A DNA stretch of 64,000 bases from assembly GCA_013397075.1 (NCBI GenBank), contig VWZS01000166.1, forward strand, positions 248,001 to 312,000, in the 5' to 3' direction. The stretch is from Rhabdornis inornatus (lineage: Eukaryota > Chordata > Aves > Passeriformes > Rhabdornithidae). Numbering within the stretch: position 1 is the stretch's first letter; each line of letters begins with the position of its first letter. The translations under genes were made by a program, and so were the position numbers. The notes beneath the pieces were generated by a model. It was not told where the DNA came from and did no database searches. It saw only the letters and a program-made list of their open reading frames with translations. Positions 33,098-42,264 of this stretch are shown here, piece by piece.

Positions 33098-34183
33098 AGT
33101 TGACGTAGATTATATGCTACAGCAGAGTCAGACAGCTCTTGCTTGAGTGGCTCCGAGGAGGAGGAGGATATTGATGAGATAATTGCTGCTCTGAGCAAGT
33201 GAAGGAGGGGGAAGATAGCTAAAAAGGTCATCAAAGAATGGAGCCCAATAGTGAAACGTATTAGATCAAAAAAGAAAAAAGAAAAAGAGCGAGTTTTACA
33301 AGCCCCGTTATGACAAGCAGTTGGCAACCAGGGGCTGAAATATGTAAAGGTTCCATACGTCCTTATCAAGTTAGAGCAGTGGAAAACTACAGTGGGGAAA
33401 TCTAAAGAGAACCCAGATAAAGTGGCCTCATCAGTAGAAACGGCAATTAATGCACAAAACCCTGGTTGGGCTGATTTGAACTCTGTGTTAGACACGTTAC
33501 TTGATCCCACTGAGACACGAATGGTCAATAAAGCTATCACAACATCAGTGGAGGCCAGCATAGTTCATGGGCTGCTTCAAGGCACTGTCACACAGATATT
33601 CCCCCTTGAAAACCTGGGGTGGGATCCAAATATACCAGAACATATGGTGAGGTTAAAACGATATCAAAGCCTTGTGGTATGTGGGTTAAAACATGGTGTC
33701 CCTCAAGCTATAAATTGGTCAAAGAATTATCCAGTAAAACAAAATTATGATGGATCACCCACTGATTTTTTTAACAGAGTAAGAGAAGCTGCAATCAAAT
33801 ATACAGATTTAGATCCCAAGTCAAATGATGGTAAAGCCCATCTAGTTCTGTTGTTTCTGGGTCAGGCTTCAGATGATATAAGAAGAAAGCTGCAAAACAT
33901 AGAGGGAGTTCAAGACATAGATAAATTGCTAGAAGTAGCCCGGAAGGTGTTTCAAGACAGGGGCCTAACTGAAAAAGTTAAATCCCAACCTAGTAAGAAG
34001 GCAACTCAGGAAAAGTCATCTAAGAAAACTTCCCCTATAGAGAAGGATCAATGTGCTTACTGTAAGAAATGGGGACATTGGAAGAAGGACTGTCCAGCGT
34101 TGAAAGAAAAATCCTCAGTTCCCCAACTCCACAACTGTTTGTACACAGCAGTACAAATTTCAAGCAGATCAAGTTCCGAGTGA
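33098..34183 (+). pseudogene. Provirus gag, capsid and nucleocapsid (broken)
   Basis: In one frame, an acidic spacer (GSEEEEDIDEI, near 33150) and a basic stretch (KKKKEKER, near 33280) precede capsid. They are interrupted by TGA codons, one between the acidic and basic parts (SK*RRGK) and one at 33311-33313. From 33314 the frame is open to TGA at 34181-34183. Capsid, which forms the viral core, carries a gammaretrovirus-like major-homology segment GSPTDFFNRVREA (from 33752). Nucleocapsid, which binds RNA, has a single C-X2-C-X4-H-X4-C knuckle at 34052-34093 after a Lys/Ser-rich linker. The later ATG at 33392 is internal, not a true start. Both upstream stops would fit CGA-to-TGA decay. Confidence 0.9.
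34181..34183 (+). other. In-frame stop between gag and pro
   Basis: TGA is followed at once by TGGGGACC. The protease reading continues in the same frame, as in gammaretroviruses, which reach pol by stop-codon readthrough. GGGG (34185-34188) and CCCCC (34202-34206) could pair as a short hairpin downstream. Whether this stop is the ancestral readthrough codon or a later mutation cannot be told from one copy. Confidence 0.55.
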
Positions 34184-34720
34184 TGGGGACCGAAGGCTAT
34201 TCCCCCAGCAGAACCTTTGGTTATACATAAGCTGAGGAAAGATGACAGTGAGTTTTTAGTAGATACTGGAGCAGCATATTCTGTGTATGGAAGTAGAAGG
34301 GAAACTGAGTCACAATTGTACATGATGTCGGGGTGACTGGGGTAAGCGAAACGTGGCCTTTCTTCCAACCTTTAAAATTCAAACTGGGGAAGCACTGGGT
34401 AACCCATCAATTCCTCTGTATGCCTCACTCCCTTAGACCGTTGCTGGGGAGGGATTTGTTAGAAATATTAAAAGCAGAAATTAAATTTAAAAAGGGGAAG
34501 GGTATAAGAGCGGTAATTCCTGAATCTAGATTTGTCCAAGTTGCTGCACTTTTTATACAGGATAAAAGTGAAATCCCCACTGAAGTTGAAAATGTGGTCA
34601 ATCCAATAGCGTGGGCCAGTGATATACCAGGAAGATACAAACAGGCAGAACCACTGAGTATTGCACTCAGACCAGGAGCCACATTGGTAAGACAAAAACA
34701 ATACTCTTTAAATACTCTTT
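34184..34720 (+). pseudogene. Provirus protease (frame-broken) and start of RT
   Basis: Protease, the aspartic enzyme that matures Gag and Pol, begins in the gag frame. The catalytic motif LVDTGA is at 34256-34273 with the Asp intact. The reading hits TGA at 34334-34336. The C-terminal half, including LLGRDLLE near 34440, lies in another frame that opens near 34333, so there is at least one frameshifting indel between about 34289 and 34333. That second frame passes into the N-terminal RT region (NPIAWASDIPG..., with the late RPGATLVRQKQYSL segment). It ends at TAA 34720-34722 because of an 11-bp duplication. No functional enzyme can be made. Confidence 0.88.
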
Positions 34721-34721
34721 A
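34700..34721 (+). repeat. 11-bp tandem duplication breaking RT
   Basis: AATACTCTTTA occurs twice in a row (34700-34710, 34711-34721). Eleven bases shift the frame and create the TAA at 34720-34722. RT wording resumes in another frame immediately after. Confidence 0.9.
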
Positions 34722-34832
34722 AAATTAGACAACCATAAGGGATTGGTATCTATAATTGAAAAATTCCTACAACATGGTATATTAGTGCAATGTGAGTCCA
34801 AATTCAACACCCCCATTTTAACTGTCAAGAAA
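34722..34832 (+). pseudogene. RT N-terminal remnant, cut off by deletion
   Basis: This continues the reverse-transcriptase finger region in a shifted frame (DNHKGLVSIIEKFLQHGILV, then a CxSxFNTPILTVKK segment). It stops at 34832, where 3' LTR sequence begins. All of the RT active site, RNase H, integrase and env are missing. Confidence 0.88.
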
Positions 34833-35246
34833 GGGTTTTAGCTTTTATGTTTTTCATACTCTTTGCTGCTCGGTGTGTAACTCTTAAACTTCACGTTACG
34901 TGTTGATAAGTTTTCTTCACAGGGTAGTTAGACAAAACAATCCCTTCCCAGATCGAGAATCAAGGACACCCATCACCCAAAAATCATAAACAATGGCAAA
35001 GGGAAAGGGGTAAGCCAAGGGGCACTTCATGGCCTGAAGCTGTGGTTGGACAATTGACCCCAATGTGTGGATGGACCAAAACTTATAAAAGCATAAAACT
35101 TGTGACTGGGTTCCATCTTGGATTTGATTTGGGTGTAGCCCCGGCCAGGCTCTTGCACTGGCCAAGGTGTATCCTTTCAATAAATACCTATTTTATTCGT
35201 TTTGCTCTGTCTAGTTGCTATTCCAGGTTAGTCTTTCCAGGCATCA
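34833..35246 (+). repeat. 3' LTR, 5'-clipped, 414 bp
   Basis: It aligns to the 5' LTR from GGGTTTTAGC onward; the first 9 bases (TGATGCCTT) are absent. TATAAAA is at 35084-35090 and AATAAA at 35179-35184. It ends with intact GGCATCA, the perfect complement of the 5' LTR start. No polypurine tract precedes it, only RT coding sequence (GTCAAGAAA). It lacks 4 and 17 bp present in the 5' LTR and has 6 extra bases near 34885. Confidence 0.93.
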
Positions 35247-35250
35247 CACC
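35247..35250. repeat. Target-site duplication CACC, right copy
   Basis: Matches 30144-30147 directly outside the inverted LTR ends. Confidence 0.8.
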
Positions 35251-35397
35251 AAGATGGAACTCCACTGAATGGTGAATTACCCACAGCTGCAGGAGTTTCT
35301 TACACTTTGCCTCTATCCTCCTCTAAGACTTATTATTTAATGTGAACCTCCTCCCTTCCCACATGCCCCCACCCCCCTGCTGTGTCTTTATCCTAAT

Positions 35398-35484
35398 TGT
35401 GGAAGTTAGGGGAGCATTGCTGGGGGTTGGGCTAGATGCTCTTCAGAGGTTTCTTCCAAACCAAACTATTATGTGATTCTATGA
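35398..35484 (+). mobile_element. CR1 3' tail, sense
   Basis: GCTGGGGGTTGGGCTAGATG, TTCTTCCAAACCAAACTATT and ATGTGATTCTATGA form a typical CR1 3' end. It is strongly 5'-truncated and lies 150 bp right of the provirus. Confidence 0.85.
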
Positions 35485-37264
35485 AGCAGACTGATACCTT
35501 GTCCATTTGTACCTTTCTAGACAAGAGGGCTCTCTCCCTGCTCCTATGGTTGTCCTTTATTCTCTCACAGCTGAGCTGCATTTCCATAATCTGTAAGACC
35601 CCCAAAATGGTTTTTTGTGCTGTTCACTCAAATCTGTCACAGGCAATAAGTTGTTCATTTTGCAGTTTAGGGAGCGGATACTGATGTGCTGTACAGTTGA
35701 ATGCTGCTGTTGTGTATTCCACAACTTGAGTTAAAACTGACTCAATTGCTGCTTAATAGGTGTTGAGCAGACTGTATAAATGCAAGTCATTACTGCCTAA
35801 ATGTTGTGGAGCATTACGGCGAGCAAAGACAAGTGTCAAATAAACCCTTTTATCCCAAGATGGAATAATTCCCTCCTTTAATCCTAAAACAAATGCAATT
35901 TGTGAAAAGTCAGACATGAAAGAGACATGTGCTTTGATAGGCTTTATAAACTGGTATTGGGGTAAATGTGATATCCAGAGAGACATATTGTGCCTGTGGG
36001 TTAGAACAAATTCTGTAAATAATTAGTGGGGTAAAGCTCTGACAAATAAATGGGAGGTGCTTAATCTGAGCCCAGCCTTTGCCTTTGTGGATTGTGATTA
36101 GACTATCAGTGCCGTATCTGTGGTACTCTTTTATTTTTTATTTAATATTGCATCACTTTTATCCCCAATCTGGTGATAAGATAAACATAGCTTGTATGTG
36201 GGAAAAGAAATAGCATTTTCCCATTTCACTGTACCCTTCCTGACATGCAATACATTCCAGGCACTCTTTTCATATATATTCCAGCATCTGACTTTGAGTG
36301 GATGTATTTGTAATAGGAATTTTAAGGCATGCATGCTTATTTTGACATCTAGTGTTAAATGCCTTCAATATGTACCACGGCATTCAATTCCAGTTTGCGT
36401 ATGCTACTGGGTTTGACTTTGTGATTACAGACAATATTCAGTAGAGACTGAAAGCTCACACATTTACAGTTTTTTTTCCTGATGTCTCACAGGTATTACA
36501 TAGCCTTTCTTTTCATAGGAAATATAGAGGTAGATGCTGTCACTAATAGTGCTAAAAAGCCTTGCGTGGTGTCTCTCTGTGGACTAAATTCCAGTCCCAT
36601 TAAGATCAATTAGAAGGTTCTTCCTTCCTTCAAGGAAAGCAGAGAGGGCCTTATGTCTTTGAACTGCACTGGTTGCAAATTTCTTCAGCACACAAAACAT
36701 CTTAGTCATCAGTTTGGATAAAACCAGCACTGACAGCACCGGGGATTATTTTGATGTTCACATAAGTACTGCCTTAAAAATAACTCATGAAGGTGCACTT
36801 AGTTGCAAACACATTTTAGAGCATTGTTAATTGAGAAAGTGTTGAGGTGCTTTAAAAAAGTTTGTAAGTTCAGAAAAAGAAAGTTCAGAAAAAAGTTAGT
36901 AAGTTCAGAAGAGACACAGTATTAATAATAGTGAATCTGCCTTGTAGAAATGCACAGCTGCTGTGTCAAAGGTCTTTTGTAGCATTAGGACTGTTATGAG
37001 TATAAAAAAACCTGTGTGTTTCTGTACTCAGTTTTTTCTGTCTGAGCAAGATTCTGCCATCCTGTGTTATTCATCATATGTATGATAATGTCTAATTAAT
37101 GCCTTTTTTTGCATGCCTGGAAAATACTGCAGGAAATCTGAATAAACATCAGTGGGCAATATCAATATATATTGACAGTATACACCAAGGGTCAGCTTCC
37201 ACAAAAAGGTAATTGCAGTTGGTTTTGGGAATTTTTGTAAGGTTAACTGTAGTGGAGGTGCTAC
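35485..37264. other. Anonymous sequence, no gene seen
   Basis: The one local structure is three copies of AAGTTCAGAA at 36866, 36881 and 36901 within an A-rich stretch. Open frames are at most about 82 codons, with no recognised product. Confidence 0.4.
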
Positions 37265-37393
<129 letters not shown>

Positions 37394-40300
37394 AGGTGCC
37401 TGCAAGTCCAGAATGAGGGATGCCTGGCAGCAGACTCAGTTGTAGTTGTGACTGAGTGCGCGACCATCAGGAATGGAAAGATTTATATGAAATTAATTCT
37501 CCATAGATTTGCAGCCACCTTGAGTTTTATTAACTCGTGGCTTGGCTCGTGCCTGATGATTTACCTTGCTGTGTCACTGGGCCTGATGTAATTGTCTGTC
37601 TTTAGCTCAAGTCTGGACTGACTGAGACGCTCCAACTGCAGGGAAGGTGGTGCGTGGGCTGATATTTAAATGCTCCTTGACCTGTCCCCTGTGACTCCCA
37701 GGCTTGCTGAGTGGATTGTGTCTGCCAAAACCAGCAGGTTTTCTTTCTCCCTTCATGCTTGTAGAATCCGTGTCTGCTGTAGCAGTGGAATACGTGGGCA
37801 ACTGTTTTATCTTACTCATGACCCATGCAGGATATTCAAATTCAAGAAACAATCGCATCATTTATTTTTCATAGAGCAATTTCCTTTTAAATTGTATAGA
37901 AATGCAATGGACAGCCTTTTAATTTGTTTATAAAAATAGATTTCCTTCATACATCTAGTTTTATTGTTGTCATTAGGAAAGAGAGAAAAATAACTGTATA
38001 TCCAGATAGATTCAGGTGCAAGTAGTCCATGAACAACAAAGGCAGATTTTAAACAGCTCTAGAATTGCAAGGCATATTAATGCATTCTAATATGTGTGCA
38101 TATTATAAATATGTGTTCACTTTTCTGCTGACATATTTTCCCAGGGGAAATAAACACATTTTCCCAGTTTTCCCATAGCACTCACGCCCTGGTTTTTATT
38201 TCATAGCAATGGAGCGAAAAACCATATAAAGGTTTGCCTGATAAACAGAGATATGTCTTTCCTTATCTAGTTATTATGAAGCAGCCATCAAAATTAAGTT
38301 AGGAATGAAAGGAAATAAAATCAATGGTAATGAAGCAAATATTCTGATGCATGTTAACATTTTACTAAATGACAGTGATGCTAGGTCGTAGCAAAGTACT
38401 AATTTGTTCTGGACTTACAATACCAAAAATCCTGTTCTATTAACATGCTATTCCATCTTTGCTTCTCCGTGGAAAACATAACAACTCTGAGGTGTTATGG
38501 ATGCCCACTTACATTTAAAATCTGTGAGGTCCACTGGCTCACTGTCCCAAAGCCCAGCAGCCTGGATACTATTCCTGTCTCCGTTGCTGGCCTTAGGGGG
38601 ATCTGACACAAATTACTTCCTCTGAGGTTTTATGTGCAATTTAGATACAAAGAGATGGGAGATGGTCTTATTTAAAGCCCAGGAAAATATCAGTGAATCA
38701 GAGGTGGTTTCATTAATAAATTTGATAATGGCAAAAGGTTTTGTTATAATCTCTAAGTTTAATGGCACCAGTCTTTGAACAGTATAAAAGTCTATGTAGG
38801 TCTCTTTTGAGGCAATACACGAGTAAGGAAACAACAAAGACTCCTCTCCTGTCAACTGAGAGGTGCAGGCAATTTTAATAGCTCATCAAGTAGATCTACT
38901 TAAAACTCATACATACATGCCAAGTATTACTGGGAACAAGAAAAAAATATTGCTTTGGAGTCATTAGTGCTCACTATGTTCTTGTATTATACAGACCTGT
39001 TCAGATGTTGTGAGATAATTTCAGAATTTCCATGTGTTGTTGAAAATCCACATAGGATGCATGTTATAAATCAGTAGTCTGTAGCTGTAGCCCCTTAGGG
39101 TTTAGGGCTAAAATATATTAGCTGCTAGGGAGGAAAGTGAACTTTGCTGTCAGATATCACTTGTCCAGTCTCTTGAAAGCCTTTGGGTTTATGAGCCAGG
39201 ATTCCAGTGTTTGTGGTCGTGGCAAAAGCAGTGAGATAATAAAATGGCAAATAAAATGCTTAGCCTGGAACACAATCTAAAGGACAATAATTGCAAAATG
39301 AAAAGCTTAACAGAACCCGGAGGAAGACGGAAGCTAAAGATATTGAGATTTGTTATAGACTCAGGCTTATTGAAGATTTGGCCTTAAATGATCTGTGAAT
39401 TCTGTTTATGAATCTGGAAGTGTATTTAGTCTGAGATATACAGAAAACAAACAAACCACAATAGTAGGTTATCTGTAGAAGTTGGAGAGGAAATGAAATG
39501 AAACTGCAATTCTGGACATTCCTACGTTTCCATTTCTGTTACTGTTTTTCATTCTAAGGATCTTTTCCATATGGAGACTCTTTAATAATTGTGCCCTATT
39601 TTTTGCCTCTGAGATAAAATGTAAGACAGTAGGTAGCTGTCTGCAAATCTATTTCTACCTTGAAGTATAGTTACTTTTTAATGAGAACTATAGATGCTGA
39701 TTAATTGTGGTTCCTGCATCTATAATTTAGGAAGGACACATTTACAAACAGACTGCCCATCAAGCTGAACGCATTGGGAAATCCTTCTGTTTACAGTAAC
39801 AGAAGAGAACATTTAAGCATTTCTCCCAGATTGTAACACAGAGCCAAGGCTGTGTTGGAGGTGCTAAGAAGATACAGCATCCATGAAAAACCAGTGGGTT
39901 GATGCTGCACACCCTGTATTCACCATGAAGGGAGTGTTTCTTCTGGCCACTGTTAGCAGGATGGAGCAATGCTGTTTTGCCTAATACACTACATTAGAGG
40001 CTGATTTGATAGTTTGGTATTTGTCTCAATAGACATTTTTATTTTTGCATGACTTGATATGATTTATAATGTTTTTCAAGTCTTGAATTATAATTCTGTC
40101 TAAGGTGGAAACTCGACATATAAAATCACTGAATTAAGGTCTCACTAGCATTCTAATGTGCTCCCTGTGGCAATCATGTGTTGTAGCATGCTTGAAAAGA
40201 GACAGCTGTTGTAATCTTATGAGCAAATACTGTATTTAGATAACTGTTTTCATCTGCGTTGGAGGGTAAGTATAGTTTTTTAAGTGAAAGGATTGGCATT

Positions 40301-42084
40301 AAACATATAGTGCCAGTTCTGGAGATTTTCCACTGCCAAAATACATGGGAACATGCAAGAAAATGATTCCTTTGCCTGAACAGCTTCTATTCAACCATTT
40401 GTTTTATGGGGTTATTTTGTGCAGCAGTAATTGTGACCCATTGCTCAGTTTTTCTCTTGGCTTGGTTTATAACTGTGTGGGGTTGCATTAATACTACAAG
40501 CGAATGTAATGCCCTTCCTCTGGAAGGGAGGTATGGTGCCAAACTGTCAGCCAGAGCAAGGAGGGTCATGCTGTACAAGAAGGTGAGTCTTCTCCACTTC
40601 AGCTGACTGGGAGGAAGAGTTTAGCACATTGCAGCATCAGGGTGCAAGGTGGGTTTTGATCTGCTTTATGGCTTATTATATGTAATATAATATTGAACTC
40701 CCCGAGAACAAAAGCTTCTTACCCTAAGACGGCTTATTTGGATTTGACAAAAGAAAGCAAAAATATGAGAATAGTTACTGTATGATAATGATCATTTGAC
40801 TCATGGCATATGTTTTTAGTTCAGTGGGTTTCTTGTATTGATCTTTCAGCTTGAACATTAATGAATTCCATTTTCAAGCAACATGCACCCTCTGGGATAT
40901 TCAGACTTTCTGAATGTCCTTGAATTAAGGCTGTAGGATGCTCACATGATGTGTTTTTACTTGGCTGCTGATGGAGGTTCCAGCTGAGTTTTTGTTCTGC
41001 TACACTGTTTCTGCTTCATGGTTGTTGTATCTTTTGATTTTTTTGGCACATAATCTAATGGCTTGATAATTTTAATTAAAACATTTGATAAATATTCATA
41101 CTAATTTGTATATGATTTGCAACATTTTCACTAGTGATCAGCTACTGTGTTGGGTATTCTCACATGTGGGCTGAAAAGGCATGTTTTGCCATGGATTTGC
41201 AACCACAGCTTTCTGTGGTTTAGAGATTTTTCTATCATCTGTGCAATGTTCTTTACAACTTTGAGTTCTTTTGAATCATTCACAATCAGTTCTCTTGTAT
41301 TAGCTCTCAACAATCTCACCAGAAAACCATCAGGAGCTGGTTTCTTTACAGAACTATATTTGATGGTATTTCACTTGAGCTTGCATTCTGTTTTGAACAT
41401 TTGAAGGTATCCCCTCAGCCTTCCTCCCAGATGCTGATGACTAAATTTATATCTTGTGCTTCCCCAGAACAATGACATAACTTTAAATTACATTTAAGAG
41501 GAACACATATTTCCTTTATTTGAGTGTTTGATCCCATATTCAGTGCTATCTTAACTGGAGAGAAGGTATTCTGGTATGTCATGTACTTATAGTTATTACT
41601 CATACTGGCATCCCTTGGTTAGGTAGTTTGAGCCACCAGTTTGTGATTAAAACATTGTAGAGAAATTCTTGTGGTAGTGTTCTTATGTTTCGTAACAGCA
41701 GTGATTATGGAAATGTGGTGCTGACAAACTCTTTACAGTAACAAAATTAAAAAGTTTAAAAACTCCAAGTCTATCTTGTCTGTGGCAGAAAATTTACAGA
41801 AACAAAACAATCTTTGAAGAATAATATGATCAGGAATATGGCCCATGTGTAATTATATATGCACTCTGTATGAATGCAAATGCACTTAAGTGCTCCACAG
41901 AGTATTGCTTGCAAGAACTGATGTGCAAGTCAGCTGTTTGCTGAGCTGTGAGAGACACAAGGGATGACTCTCTTCTTCTGAGAATTGTGTCATAGTGGAT
42001 GACACAGCTGCAGGTTAAATCTGTGTGTCACTAAAAGAAACCTTCATGCAGAAAGAGAAGACCCTGCTGTTGAATTCTAGAATG
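37394..42084. other. Anonymous sequence, no gene seen
   Basis: No exon or repeat recognised. A weakly LINE-like flavour near 40,980-41,400 (Cys/Phe-rich antisense wording) is not strong enough to call. Open frames are at most about 87 codons. Confidence 0.4.
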
Positions 42085-42264
42085 GTTGTTGGGTTGGGAA
42101 ACTGAGCCACTTGAGGTTGGCCTCTTCTCCCAGAGGTTGAACATTTGGAAGCAATTTTTCACAGAAGGAGTGACTGGGCATTGGAGTGGGCTGCCCAGGG
42201 AGTTGGTGGAGTCACCATCCCTGGAGGTATTTAAGGAAACACTGGGCTTGAAATATTGCAAAGT
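42085..42264 (+). mobile_element. CR1 3' fragment, sense, lacking its tail
   Basis: GGCCTCTTCTCCCAGAGGTT, AGGAGTGACTGGGCATTGGA, GTGGGCTGCCCAGGGAGTTG and GGAGTCACCATCCCTGGAGG, then TATTTAAGGAAACACTGGGC, are in sense CR1 order. The terminal ATTCTATGATT block is missing. Frames of 78 and 88 codons here are shadows. Confidence 0.85.

Larger units (their letters stand above)
30148..35246 (+). mobile_element. Defective gammaretrovirus-like provirus (ERV1-type)
   Basis: The order is 5' LTR, primer-binding-like site, leader, broken gag (matrix, acidic spacer, capsid, one CCHC knuckle), protease, N-terminal RT, 3' LTR. Outer ends are a perfect 7-bp inverted repeat with a CACC target duplication. Gammaretrovirus-type affinity rests on the single zinc knuckle, the capsid wording around GSPTDFFNRVREA, protease sharing the gag frame beyond a stop, and the 4-bp duplication. 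The rest of RT, RNase H, integrase, env and the polypurine tract are deleted. Hand alignment of the LTRs gives roughly 30 substitutions over about 400 bases plus several indels, so the insertion is not recent. An apparent assembly duplication (31263-32129 = 32131-32997) inflates the length by 868 bp. Confidence 0.93.

Noticed and set aside
33392..34183. ATG at 33392 as the start of a capsid gene
   Set aside because: The gag reading is open upstream to 33314, and capsid is made from a polyprotein, so this Met is internal.
30151..35243. Alternative LTR ends TGCCTT ... GGCA
   Set aside because: These give no matching target duplication. Moving to TGATGCC ... GGCATCA gives perfect inverted ends and CACC on both sides.
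30148..35246. An intact or potentially active retrovirus
   Set aside because: Most of pol and all of env are deleted. There are stops in gag, and the protease and RT frames are broken.
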